Shown one piece after another: positions 50,429-62,140 of a DNA stretch of 64,000 nt; position 1 is the stretch's first letter; each line of letters begins with the position of its first letter. A program made the translations under genes and the position numbers. The stretch spans positions 9,534,629-9,598,628 of the forward strand of contig OU452228.1 in the NCBI GenBank assembly GCA_911728455.2. The letters are read 5' to 3'. The notes under the pieces were generated by a model. The model ran no database searches. It was given only the letters and a program-made list of their open reading frames with translations, and had not been told where the DNA came from. The stretch is from Marthasterias glacialis. Taxonomy: Eukaryota; Echinodermata; Asteroidea; Forcipulatida; Asteriidae.

Positions 50429-52442
50429 CTGAAATCGATTCATGGAAATAAAATAATTAAGTCCAATATTTACACCTCGACTTTAAATATTTACACCCCC
50501 AAATTACAAGTACTTGTTGCAAAGTCACTACCGCTTTCTTCCCAAACCTTTAAGAAGCAAATTTTCCATTATCAGCTAAATCCGGTTTCTAAAATCTAGT
50601 ATACAAGTGCGAAAGTGCAACCTCAAAAGTTCACTGATGATTTCTCCTTGCAGTTCAGGAGAGACTCGTGTCCATAGAAGGGATCTTCAGAACTCCGTTC
50701 AAAACACATTTGGCAACTCTTCCAAACAACTCTTTTGCAGCATGGAGGAGGGCTGTTGTTTTAACCTTTCCTTTTCGAACTTATCGATCAAATAAAACAT
50801 CTCCAGCAACGAATGTAAAGTAAATCTGAAATTCACACGCAAGTATTGTCGTGCAGACAATCACAAAATTTGACAACTTACCGAGCGCAGTTTAAGAAAA
50901 AATCGCATTCAGTTTACAGAGAAAGGTACCTGCAAAACCTCTTGCCAACTCCCTAAATTCTGACATTGTGTGAAAAATGTACAGGTACCAGGTAGGCTAT
51001 TACCCTGGCTCTACGGTACACACATTGTAATGAATAAATAAACTCACTGGTGGAAATCAACTCCAACTGTGTTCTGAGTGATTAGAAATGCAGCAGTTAA
51101 GCATTAATGAGTTCAACTTGAGGTCTGCCCTTGCAAACAGAAAACTCCCATGTGGTAAATTAAGCTCTGTGTTTCACCAGCAGGGTTATAATAGTTTCAC
51201 TCCCTAGGATGCTTCTAAGCTTTCCACAGACCTGTATTTATTTAGTCAAAGTATCAAATGTGCTCGGCAGTGAGAAGTGTGAGTCACAATAACAGTTGAA
51301 AAGGGAAATGTTCTTGAATTGTTGTGCTCAGCTGTGTAATTTTTATGGACAAACTGTTGCTGAGGACAACAAAAATATGCCCCCAAAAATGTTTGTTCAG
51401 CCATGATGCAAAATGGGGTGTGATGTTTGCGTGAGACAATGTCCCTGCTGTTTTTTCTTCATACAGAACCCACACTTCCACCTCCCCACCCTCCAACCCC
51501 CCCCCAAAAAAAAAAAAACACCCTGCACATTTTTAGGCAAACTTATTATTGATTTATGTGTAAATCACCTATAAGGAGATCCTGTGGTCAGACTTCAGCA
51601 CAGGTGAGCGTGACTTGAGGGGAAATGAACAGCGACAAAACAAACCTCCTGACCTTTTGGTCACCTCCTTGGGGCCAATTTCAGCAGCTTGGGGCTATAG
51701 TGTTGCAGAACTTGATCAATGCATCAGGGACTAATTGGGCAATTTTATCGAGGTGGGGGAGGGGCAAAGACACGTAAACCAAGAGCATTACTTACACCAT
51801 CACCCCAGACAAATGAAAGTTACACCACTGTACACTGTCATTTAGTAAGGAGGGCAGATGCTGGTTAGAGCATAGCGACAGCGTTAATATAACACAAAAT
51901 TGAAAACTTTCACTGCCACTTGGAAAGTTATCATTGCATTATTGGTGTACATCTACTTGAATATGTATTGCATTGCAATGCCAGTTTCAATGACACATTT
52001 CTAATGATTGAGATATTCTAAAATAACAAATTAATGGTTATTAATACTGTGTTCCTGCAGCAGAGAAACTTAAATGCATAATATATTGTAAAAAAAATGC
52101 CTAAATTCTTTCTTCAGTGAACAACTTAATAATCTTAAAAATCACATTGACAAAAATGACTTTTTAAAAACACCTCATAACACAATCCTATTGATAGTAA
52201 AAAGAGTCCAATCCCTCCAAACCAAACTAACATTGCTGGTCGGCTCAACTGACTAATTATCAGAAGCCAACGGAAGATGTACAGAGTAACATTCTTTCTG
52301 GATTGAAAATCTCATTAAGATTTTGTCTTAAGATGATGAAGCAAGGCATTCAGGCTACATTACACACATGGGAGCTTGAGCCTTGGAGCTCAAAATACTG
52401 AAAAAAACCTGCGCATTGCCATACTTAAAGGATAGAATACAT

Positions 52443-52897
52443 ACGGGTCATTCCCTGTCAAGTCACCAAAAAAAAAGGGCAATTTAAACCCTACCCTCTT
52501 CAAATTTGCTCAAATTTGGTTCATAGGGTACTTTTAGCTAAAAAATCTGAAATTTCAAATTTCAGCCCCATTGCACTTACAGTTTTCGCGCTATGACACG
52601 CCCTTTTTCGGCAATTTGGGCCGAAATGGGAGCGGGCGCCATTTTTCTAAGGACCATATCTCAGTAACCTGTAAGCCAAATATGTTGATATTGGTGTCTT
52701 TAGAAAGGTAATTGCATAAGCAATCCAAATCTGCCATTAGTTTTAGTGTAGGAGCAATTTTAGGTTTGATGACCTTTTGACCTTTACTTTGACCTTGAAT
52801 TTGACCTTGTGGATCACATGATCTTGAGATGAACTTCGGGCAAATTTGAAGAGGGTAGGGTTTAACCCATTGGGTGATTTGACATGGAATGACCCAT
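52443..52897. mobile_element. 455-bp MITE with about 70-bp inverted repeats
   Basis: The left end reads ACGGGTCATTCCCTGTCAAG and the right-end complement ATGGGTCATTCCATGTCAAA. Further in, TAAACCCTACCCTCTTCAAA is present on both sides in inverse orientation. ACAT on both sides (52439-52442, 52898-52901) may be the target duplication. Long open frames across it are a by-product of the repeat. Confidence 0.85.
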
Positions 52898-53325
52898 ACA
52901 TTAAAAACTGAAAGTGTTGGTTTCATTCTTGGCATCATTCTTGTAAGATTCTCAACGATAACACACAAAATTTTACCTTGGAAGTTAATCCCCCCCACCC
53001 TCTTTCTATTCCCAGAACTGATCAGATTGTCTGTTGCAAATGAAACTGGCACAACAAATCCGGGCGTTTAGTTTGATTGACTTCTTGCATGAGAGTGATA
53101 TGAGCAAAGGATGCGGTCTGCATGTATATGAGGATACTTGTTACATGTTATTGTTCTGGGCATAGAGCAAGGACTTCTGGGAAACGTCAGTCCATTATAC
53201 ATCTTGGAATAACTCATGGCAAGATTGATATTCCGTCACTCCACCTTAATGCCTTAAAGGAGTTGTGTAACCGATGAAAACTGTCTGCAAATGCGCCAAT
53301 TCTAGTACTAAAGATCTCTAGCTTT

Positions 53326-53415
53326 TTTTTATTATTATTAAAAAAAATATATATAAAAATTTTTTTAAATCATTTTTTTAAATTTATTTTTATTTTATTA
53401 TTATTATTTTTTGGG
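53326..53415. repeat. AT-rich low-complexity tract
   Basis: TTTTATTATTATT followed by (A/T)n runs over about 90 bp; no other feature. Confidence 0.9.
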
Positions 53416-53871
53416 GGGAGGGAGGGCTTATATTGTTATGAATCATAAGTTGAACCCAGTGGCCAGAACTGGCTTATATCATTACTACGTATTTTTATTT
53501 CTATTTTTAAATTTTTTCTTCTGAAGAATTGAGCTTTTATTGTCATGTAATTTACACATGACTCAATGTCTTGATCATGGACCTTTGGGTACTACACCTG
53601 GGCATCTGACTTCTACAATCCCGACCGGAACGCTTGGGCCACAGTAATAATAACTCTCCCTCGTCCCCCGCTCCCCCACTCAATGTTGTTAATCCCAACT
53701 GGAGCAGACTGCGCAGTGAGAGCCAACATTGATCGGGGGGCCAGGGTGAGGTCCAACGAAATATATGACCATAATTGTAGGTCGTCTACCCAATGGTACA
53801 TACATCTTTCTCAAACAGACAACCATCTCACATGTACTTCTCTCCTATTCCACCACATACAACCACACTGA

Positions 53872-53996
53872 GGCTGAGAAGAAACTGCGAATCAATCTTA
53901 ACTGCTGAGCAAAGTGTGATGTCACAATACAAATCACTATGGTAATACTGACACGTCATCTCACGATGATTCTTGGTGCTTTGTGAAAGGCAGCCC
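53872..53996. mobile_element. MITE family A, second copy
   Basis: Shares AATCAATCTTAACTGCTGAG and AATCACTATGGTAATACTGA with 1253-1397. The right end GTGCTTTGTGAAAGGCAGCC is diverged. It abuts the next element. Confidence 0.7.
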
Positions 53997-53997
53997 T

Positions 53998-54110
53998 GGG
54001 GTGGATTTCACAGAGCGCTAGCACTAGTCTTATCTCGAGTTAGGATGGGTAACTAGTCCTAACTTATAGGACTTGTCATAAGTTAGGACTAGTCTTTTGA
54101 AATCCACCCC
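53998..54110. mobile_element. 113-bp palindromic MITE
   Basis: GGGTGGATTTCACAGAGCGC and the inverse of GTCTTTTGAAATCCACCC are its ends. Core ACTAGTCCTAACTTATAGGA is followed by an inverse copy. CCTGG flanks both sides when the ends are taken as GGTGG...CCACC. Confidence 0.8.
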
Positions 54111-55768
54111 TGGTCCCTTTATAAGAAATGGAAATTGACACTATCAACATATCATTGTACACAGGGAACCATACACAACCACACCATGATAGAGGTCTTT
54201 GTACAGGCCCTTAAATGATTAAATATACCTCCATCTAGGAGCCCCCTAAATTCAAGGGTTTTTTCAAGAGCACTTGTGGCAGTGGTTCAATGACTGCATT
54301 ATAATTTGCCTTCTCACCGGGACAGCATTAGTGAGGATGGAGGTGGTGGACGGAAGGTAGGGAAAGACATCCGTTCTGCATCTTGGAATCCTTACTGAAG
54401 AATACAATGTAAATTTTGGAATAAGTGAACTTGATATGCTTGTTTGACTTGTTTGTAAAACCATGTTAGGCATGTGCTAAAAAAACAATCCAAAATTGTG
54501 TGTTTACTTGTTTTCAACTTAACTTTTGGTTCGATAACATCGCAATGAAAACAACTAAGTTATGTAGAAACTTCTTCTCAGAAAGTCCTACATTTTTACC
54601 CTCAACAATTTTTAAGTAATGTACAAATAGTACTTCACAAAGTGTTTGTTTTGTTGAACGCTGAATGCAGATCATCAACAGACATTTTCCCAGTCTAACT
54701 TAATTGCACTTTTTTTCAGTTTTGTTTTTTGTTGAATGCACATGTTATTGTTAAACAAGTAGGGAAAAAACCCCACCTTATCCCATTTCATTCCATATAA
54801 AGCTAAATTGCCAATTAGCTCTAGAGGATATGATCCTCATAATGAGAAGCAGTCAAACCGTGTCTCCAGTTCCTCATTTAATTCCTACAGGTATTATCTG
54901 AAGGATCCGCGCATCTTTAATTAACCTGTTCATGGTTGTTTTCCTGAGCTGAAGAGGTTCCCTTAACAGTTCCCCCCACTGGGCTGAATAATACCCGCAA
55001 CCTTTAACGTCAAAGAAGCGACAACACACCAAAAAAAAAATGCTGGGAGCTGTTCTGAGCGTCCTGTGTACCCGCAGTTAGCACTTAATTCTCCTCGAGA
55101 GAGAGGACTAATGGAATGAAATTACCAACATGTGAAGTTGACACTTCAGTCGCTGTGCATTGCTGCAGTTATTGTCTCAATTGGGAGAGCGGACAGGAAG
55201 AGACAATGCCTCAAGAACAAAGCTACTGAGAAAACGCCACATGGCGGCTCTTCTCAGAAATCAACAAGTGAAGTAGCTCTAAACATTATACCCTGTCTGA
55301 CAATGTCAGATGACAACAGTTCCATAATGAATGCCTTTTTAATGTAGCACTCCATAATGCATATTCGCTGATGTGAAGTAAGTGCATTTTGAAAACTTTA
55401 TCGTCATGTACATCATCATGATCGGGGTGAGAGAAAGTGCCAAATGAAGGGCTTCTTGGAGACAATGATTAACATCAAACTTTGGTGGGTAAAAAGTTCT
55501 GTATTCGACCCGCCACTACTTAACTTGTTATAATCAACATTCTCATCCAATCTGGGTGAATAAAATTCATTTTGTTGTAAAAAAAAAAAACACACAAAAA
55601 ACAACAACAAATGAAAACGTGGCGATCTGATTTGGCATTGTTTCCTTTTTGGTGAATGCATTAACCTATTTGATCAACAGTTCGACAGGAGAGTGAATGT
55701 TCTTGTCACACATGTATTTCCTTCCTCTGTTATTTGTGTCAATTAGCCTGTTGATCCAATCCAAGTTG

Positions 55769-55874
55769 TGCCATTTTGGAAGTCAAGGTCCGTGTGCATA
55801 CTGCAGTGTGGTGCGAAATTTAGGCGTTGCAGCGTTTAAACGTACAGCCTTTTGAATCCCAACATGGTGAGTGC
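55769..55874. mobile_element. MITE family G, deleted copy
   Basis: TGCCATTTTGGAAGTCAAG, GCAGTGTGGTGCGAAATTTA, then CAACATGGTGAGTGCAGCAC match both ends of the 57111-57499 element with the middle missing. GTGTGACATGCATTGCAAAG, just outside at about 55889, also matches the flank at 57524. Confidence 0.65.
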
Positions 55875-56344
55875 AGCACAGTGGCCGCGTGTGACATGCA
55901 TTGCAAAGGGTCAACAGTGTGTCTATTGCTAAAACATATTCAATGAGATCCGGACAGAATTTCCAACAAAACAGAAATGTTGCAGAATACAAAGGAAGCG
56001 TCTCTTTTAATATGTGTTTATGAAGTCTTTCCAAGAAGAACCAGGGTGTATCAATACGTCCTCTTCACCAAGTGCCTGATGCAAAGGTGATGGGCACAGA
56101 GGGAAATGCTACCCCAATAGACATCCCCTGAAAAGAACAGTTCCAGCTGAACAGGTGAAAAGTAAACCTGTCCAGCATCTATGATTACAACATTGTCAAT
56201 TGCACAACAAGATCCCCCTTATTGGACTTGTCCAATCCACCCTCGGCTCTAAAAAACAGTGGAGGTGAAAGACACCAACAAATCTCGTCTCTTGCAGACC
56301 AGAGACAGGTCTCTTCAAATCGTCCCTTACACTCCCACAATAAA

Positions 56345-56554
56345 CAGTGGAGTAACCAGACATTCACATTGGGGAAGGGGGGGGGGGCAAGCAGGCAAGC
56401 AGGGCAAAAGACATATTTTAAGGGGATATTTAATCTATCAAACCATTCATTCTGGCATTTTTCCCATCTCATTTGGGAAGGGGGTGGGGAGGGCAAGGGT
56501 ACTGAGCGAGGGAGCTCCACCCCCTTGCCCCCCCTCCCTCTGGTTACACCACTG
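56345..56554. mobile_element. 210-bp hAT-type MITE with 8-bp target duplication
   Basis: Ends CAGTGGAGTAACCAGA and the inverse of TCTGGTTACACCACTG. The flanks ACAATAAA and ACAACAAA form an 8-bp duplication with one mismatch. CAGTGG...CCACTG ends plus 8-bp duplication are the hAT signature (family knowledge). G-rich and C-rich tracts inside. Confidence 0.85.
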
Positions 56555-56669
56555 ACAACAAAACATCCTTCTCAAGTATTCAGTGCAGCCCTTGGATTTG
56601 ATGCATGTGTGGAATCAAAAAAGCAAAAGTACTGCAGAAGCAAGAAGTCCCATAGAAGTTAAAACTTAC

Positions 56670-56905
56670 ATTGATTTTTGTCTTGGTGTTGTGTGTAAAC
56701 CGAGATATTTCCTGGACATTCCAATTTCAGTAGTTGGTAAAACCAGTTTCCTTCCTCCATGATAAAACTGCCTGACAGGTCTGTCTGTACCTCCACGGGT
56801 ATGGTTAAAATCAAACTGAATACTACACTGTCCACAGTTTTGCTTCCTTCTCTTAAAGTGTTTACTTCTTCCAGGGATACTTCTGCATAACTGACATTCC
56901 TTCCT
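56670..56905 (-). other. Exon-like open stretch with paired CxxC motifs, unassigned
   Basis: An open minus-strand frame reads RKECQLCRSIPGRSKHFKRR, then KQNCGQCSIQFDF and FYHGGRKLVLPTTEIGM, and runs into a consensus donor AAT/GTAAGTTTT at 56668-56669. Two CxxC pairs 17 residues apart resemble a zinc ribbon. I do not recognise the protein. No clean acceptor is fixed, so it may be chance or a transposon relic. Confidence 0.2.
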
Positions 56906-57110
56906 CAATACTAAACACTAGAGAGAGGAGCCTACTGTGTCCACACAAAAGATGTCATCACAGCACACACTGAAGCTTCCCCAGGCCACCAGTAAAAGTC
57001 TCTGGGTCATGCTTCACGCTCTGCTGCTCTACCAAACCAATTACTAATAAACGCATCAACAAGTATTGACCCAATTCACCTGAAGTCATCATCACAATGA
57101 TCATTGGTTG

Positions 57111-57499
57111 TGCCATTTTGGAAGTCAATGTCTCTGCGTGTTAAACAGTGTGGTGCCCATTTTAGGTGAACGCAGTATTTACACGTAGACCTCTTGACCA
57201 AATATTATAGAGTGCTGAAGGCACAAGATGGGGAACTGGAGCGTTATCTATTGCTGGAACGGAACGTGAAATACTGAAATATTATTGCTGGAACGTGAAC
57301 TACGCATGGGTGCCATTTCAGCTTTGTTTCCCATTGATAGCAATGGTCATTGGTCTGCACTGATCAGCACTTATCTATTGTTGTATCAATAGCATTACTT
57401 GCTGAATTGGCGTCCAGCGGGATTTCACATTTCAGCCAGAATTCCCCATCTTGCGCCTTCAGCGCTCTACAATATTTGCTATTGACTTCCATAATGGTG
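57111..57499. mobile_element. MITE family G, long palindromic copy
   Basis: TGCCATTTTGGAAGTCAATG at the left and the inverse of ATTGACTTCCATAATGGTGA at the right. Further in, GAGTGCTGAAGGCACAAGAT (57212) is inverted at 57446 (CATCTTGCGCCTTCAGCGCT). Confidence 0.8.
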
Positions 57500-58707
57500 A
57501 GCATGACACAGTCATGGCTTGTGGTGTGTGACATGCATTCAAGGGGTCAATACACAGCTCTTCCTTTTCAATAGACTGGAACACCACAGACATCTTTGTC
57601 AGATACCCTGGATACAATGATAGTTCTTATCTACATTTCACAACAAGGGTCCAGACTATTTTTTCCCCAGCCTCAAGCTGTTCGAAAAACAATAATGTAT
57701 TGGTATGATATAATGTAAAACATGTATTGGAGTGTATTGTTCTAAACACATAATCTGTGTATAAATAAAAATATGTATATTTTCTCTGAAAATGAAAGCT
57801 TCTTTTTGCCAAACAAGTACTTTGGAGACCAGTCTTGATCAATAAACTCCATTTACCAGGAGCTCCAAAATATATATGCAAAACCAATTTTATGAAATCT
57901 ATACAATTTTTAACAGTGACCATACATGTTTATGTAATACTGCTTGAGCCAACAATAAATCTCCTAGCAAAAATGTTCCTTCAACCATTGTTTTACAAAA
58001 AAAAACATGTCTTCGGTTAACTATGTTCACCTGACTAAGTTCTCTGTCTGTGATTCCAACAATTTCTTCATCTCAATTCTGTGATTTGTTCAAGAAATAA
58101 CAAGAAATATCTCCAGTGTTTATAGGGAAGGTTTTATGATTTGTATGTGTGTGTTTTATTCAACCTTGCACCTTAAATCTCAACATGCAAGCAACCTTGC
58201 CCATAAATTAGGTTTTTCTCTTATGTCAGACCTCTGCATATAAAACTTAATTTTATACTTCTTTCTAGGAATTGAAGTATCTGGAACAAACACAAATAAA
58301 GGAAACTATAGACGCCACACTTGTAGGTATTCATTGACAGACTGCGCACATGATGGCAATAAATAAATTTAAAGTCCGTGTTCATAATAAATGGCTTGGT
58401 CTGTGCATGATAATGCAGCACTTAAAATGCAAAGCTCTAAGCAGAGTATGTTTTTTTTTCCCCACACTGGATTTGTGGTTAAATTTGTTTGAGTGAGTCA
58501 GCAAAGGGCTGTTTGTACACTGCTAGTCGGTGTAATGACTACTACATTTGGACAAGTAACACCACTTATTGATGTAAATTGAATGAAATTGGACCATGTG
58601 TGTGTGTGCGTTCATTTTTTTTTTCCAGGATAGAATGTATTTTACATGTGTAGAATTTTTCGAATGAACACAAACGATGTATGTAAATACTGCTGTGCAG
58701 AATATGT

Positions 58708-58797
58708 AGGTTGCTAAAGACATTTGTGTTATCTTTGTCAAGTTTCCAATGCAGGTTGCTAAAGACATTTGTGTTATCTTTGTCAAGTTCCCAATGT
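58708..58797. repeat. Two tandem copies of a 45-bp unit
   Basis: AGGTTGCTAAAGACATTTGT begins at 58708 and again at 58753, and the two units are nearly identical. Confidence 0.9.
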
Positions 58798-58964
58798 GCA
58801 ATAACAGCATTGCATGTTACCATAATTTACCGTTTATAAAACAAACAAAAAAGGACTAGACTACTGTCCCATCCTGCCTCTGTTTGGTTATAAATTGATT
58901 TTAATGGAAGGAACAAGATTCCTCTCTGTGCCATAATAATGAAGTTGGAAAGTAATTTCATTTG

Positions 58965-59100
58965 AATTGATGTAATAACTGCACTGTTTATACTTCCTGA
59001 GTCCAGTGGGAAATAAAATCCACAGGCTACTCAGGTGGGATTCGAACCCCTGACCCCAACATATTACAGCAGAAGTCTCAACCACTAGTATGTTGTATTA
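58965..59100 (-). mobile_element. tRNA-like SINE copy, family S1
   Basis: On the minus strand TAGTGGTTGAGACTTCTG resembles an A box and GGGTTCGAATCCCACCTGAG is a strong B box, followed by TAGCCTGTGGATTTT as in the copy at 2429. Confidence 0.65.
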
Positions 59101-59411
59101 AGATGAATAACAATCACCTGAACTTACTTCTGCATCAAAATTATAAATTTCTACTTCAAATTTTCCATCCAATATTATTGTTATAGTATTATTTGCTTCA
59201 AGGTAAAATATAAGATTGCCGCATTTATAAAAAGAGAAGGGGGAAAAAAGAGATTACAGGTAGTTTTAATCTTGGAGCTGATTGATTTTAAATTTCATAA
59301 CAGTACCAATCCTCAACAGGAATATTTCCATCTGAAATATGGGCACGGAAATATCTTATGAAATAGCTTATGAAAACCCAATAAATCGTGAATTAGAATT
59401 GCTGCAATCTT

Positions 59412-59626
59412 AAAGGGCCTTGTCACACGAGGCAATTTACAGGCAACCAGTTCCAGGTAATCTCCAAGAAGAAAAAAAGGCATTCATAGTTGAAATGTTC
59501 ACCAAATTTTCTTGAGGATTGAAAGAAAAATAACCCTCGGCTACCAAAGTGTTTTTTGTGTGCATGCAGTGCAGTTGGTTGCCTCCAAGTTGCCAGTAAA
59601 AATTGCCCTGTGTGACAAGGCCCTTT
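59412..59626. mobile_element. 215-bp MITE with AAAGGGCCTTGTCACAC ends
   Basis: AAAGGGCCTTGTCACACGAG and the inverse of TGTGTGACAAGGCCCTTT are the ends. GCAATTTACAGGCAACC pairs with GTTGCCTCCAAGTTGCC on the other side. No clear target duplication. Confidence 0.85.
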
Positions 59627-59819
59627 CACAAGCCCAATTTGAACATGCACAAAAACCCTAACAAACATTTAATGAAATGTTCACAGGTTTGTTGTATGGT
59701 TGAAAACTCGGGGACAGAATTTTATTTACTCTTCTAAAAAAAAAATAATAATAATGATGTGCTTTCCCTTAGGGAGGTTAAAGTCCTATTTATATAAATG
59801 GTTTTCAAATTGTGCAAAT

Positions 59820-60176
59820 CAGGGCTCAAAATTTACATTGGACTGCTGGCCCGAGGCCAGTGATTTCAGTATCAGGCCAGTTAACTCAAGACTGGACAAA
59901 TCCTGTGATCTTGCATTTTTGTTCAAATGTTGACTTTCAGTCTGATAAGTATCTTTCAATTCTGTTTAGTATCGAAGAACATTCACCCATAATATGAATG
60001 AGACAAATCTTCTCTTACTGCTTGTTCAAAATAAAACAGTTCAAATGTTAAACTGTGTTGGCATTTCTTTTTCCCGTTGCAATTCTGGTCTCATAAAAGA
60101 AATTCTGGTGCAAAAAAACTGTTTGAGCTACAAGCCCTGCGGTCTTGCGGATTTTCCCCAAAAAATTCAAGCCCTG
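59820..60176. mobile_element. Element with CAGGGCTCAAAATTT ends
   Basis: CAGGGCTCAAAATTTAC at the left and AAAAATTCAAGCCCTG at the right are inverted repeats. Interior GGCCCGAGGCCAG recalls the nested element at 23547. Flanking bases do not match, so a target duplication is not visible. Confidence 0.6.
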
Positions 60177-60947
60177 TAAGTATCATACATGTGTAGGTGT
60201 ACATAATAACTTTGCAACTACACCCGTTGATTACATGATACATGCATGGTTTTATAATTCAAAGCATAATTCCTTCCCTGCATGATCCAGTATAGCAACC
60301 TTGCTGTGCACAGCTTGGGCGCACAGATATCCAATTCAACCAGAAGAAATCCACACTTATGAGTACAGCTGCACACATACACACACGCTGTAGATGGACT
60401 CCGCATCAGGAATAATAAAATCAAGTTACAGGCTGTCCAGAAATCCAGGAATCAGAAACAGGTTGTCTGAATTTCCCATGATGTGAAAAGCAGGGTGTCC
60501 ATATTGCACAGCAAACGAAAGAGAAAAAAGATCAAACAGGACTTCTCCAAAATAAGTCAAAACAGGTGTTCACAAAACTACAGAATCTTGGTGCCAAAGC
60601 TGACCGTCCTTCGTTGATCCCAGCTACCTCAAATCTCTTCAAATCCAGCATCACCTGGTTTGGGAGACTACAGGTTTGGGTGAGGAGTTACAATATACTG
60701 TTATTATAATAGATTTTGATGAAAACGGGAAGTTTCTGAGTAATTATTTTGTGGATCTGGCATCTTCAGATCGGCCTGAAATATGACCAAACCACTGGCT
60801 TGTAAGTTGTATGGAACATATACTTAGAAATAAAAAAACCCTGAAAATTTGATATATTTCCTCTTGGTGTGGAGATGAAGCCAAATGAATTTCAAGGAGG
60901 TTACATTTTAGAGGTTTTTATTTTTTATTTTTATGGAAGTCGCCAGA

Positions 60948-61265
60948 CACACAAGGCCAGTAAGCCACTCGAGGTGTGGGCTACAAATCAACTGTTTTTT
61001 TTCCAGGGGCCGTTGCCACCTACTCCTGGGGCTGAAACAGGGCAGCCCCCTTTACAGTCTGTAAGGATGTAGGCTTGTGTATCATCCATCAGAAGCCTGG
61101 CTGGTAGAGCAGAAGGCTCAACCTCCCCAACTTTTACGGAGCAATTATGGTTAAGTGCCTTGCTCAAGGACACAAATGTCATGACCGGGACTCAAACCCA
61201 CACTCCGATGACTCAGCCACCAGAGCTTGAGTCCGACGACCCACTAACCACTCAGCCACGACAAG
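60948..61265 (-). mobile_element. SINE, family S3 head joined to repeat family E
   Basis: CTTGCTCAAGGACACAAATG, the B-box complement GACTCAAACCCACACTCC and GGTTAAGTGCCTTGCTC match the 22360-22755 copy. The left part shares CTCGAGGTGTGGGCTAC with 19510-19700. Confidence 0.55.
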
Positions 61266-61974
61266 CCAAACAGACTCTCTACATCATTTCAAACAGATAT
61301 CTGAAGGTTTGGTTATAACAAAGGGCTGTCTTTTATGGCAATTTTGCACCTTTCAACAAAATCTGAAGTCCAGGGGAGATCAATTAACAATCCTTGAGAA
61401 TCACAAGCCTGCATACCCTTGAGTGTCAATTTGTAAATTAAGTGTCAATTCTAAGGTCCTGTTAAAAAAAATTCAATTTTTTTTGTACAATGTATGTGGA
61501 GTTCATGTTGAATCCCATGTTTCCATTACATATACAGCAAACAGAGTTTTAGGATCGGACATCGTATAGAAAACCTTGTAGGCATTCAAAAGAAGTCCAT
61601 CACATTAAACTCTTAACACCCCAAGTGCATCAGTGACACTCTTCAAAGTGCCTGTGTCCATGTCACATCAATCAGTTCCTACACAGACTTTCTCCAGTTT
61701 TTTTTATTAATATTTGCTCAGAGATTTTCTACATTTACACAAATTTCAGATCATGGATAAAACGTCCTGAGGGCATTAGAGAAAATGTAGGTCCTAGCTC
61801 AAAACAGGAGCTTTTATGACATACATGTAATGTGTGAATAATTATTCCTTGCAAGGTAACAACTCATGTGTGAAGATCAAGGTACCTTTCCCCCACCCCC
61901 AAGGCCAGAAAAAAAAAAAAAAAAAAAACTAGGAATAACTTGTTTAACGAATTGATTAGCATGCCTGATAATTT

Positions 61975-62140
61975 GTTTTTGAAAGAGCAAGGCAGTTTTC
62001 CATTAATACTAAAGGTCATTTCGATAAGGAAAGTTTAAGTTCTACTGCAACATCTCAAAGGACAAAAGGCAACACAAAGGACACAAGGCAAGGTGCGTGG
62101 AGGCAATTGCTTCTGATGCCTTCGTTGTTTCATAACAGAC
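61975..62140. repeat. Dispersed repeat, family D
   Basis: AAAGAGCAAGGCAGTTTTCC and GGAGGCAATTGCTTCTGATG match the 13640 copy. Confidence 0.55.

Noticed and set aside
52591..53052. 153-codon minus-strand open frame
   Set aside because: It runs through the inverted-repeat MITE at 52443-52897 and on into unique flank; no domain or homologue is recognisable.
53613..53801. YHWVDDLQLW in a minus-strand frame, reminiscent of the reverse-transcriptase YADD box
   Set aside because: No other reverse-transcriptase motif lies up- or downstream and the frame is short; probably chance.
54310..54390. Minus-strand candidate exon for the missing TBC1D4 PTB domain
   Set aside because: It has a GTGAGA donor, but the translation (IPRCRTDVFPYLPSTTS) does not match any PTB block of TBC1D1/TBC1D4.
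55132..55347. Plus-strand frame starting MKLTLQSLCIAAVIVS, like a signal peptide
   Set aside because: Single short frame with no splice partners, homologue or promoter; consistent with chance.
58031..58077. Small minus-strand exon-like piece IEMKKLLESQTENLV
   Set aside because: Plausible AG and GT sites, but only 47 nt, no family match and no partner exons.
60541..60663. Minus-strand open frame starting VMLDLKRFEVAG after a CAG
   Set aside because: No donor site in frame before the stop and no recognisable protein.
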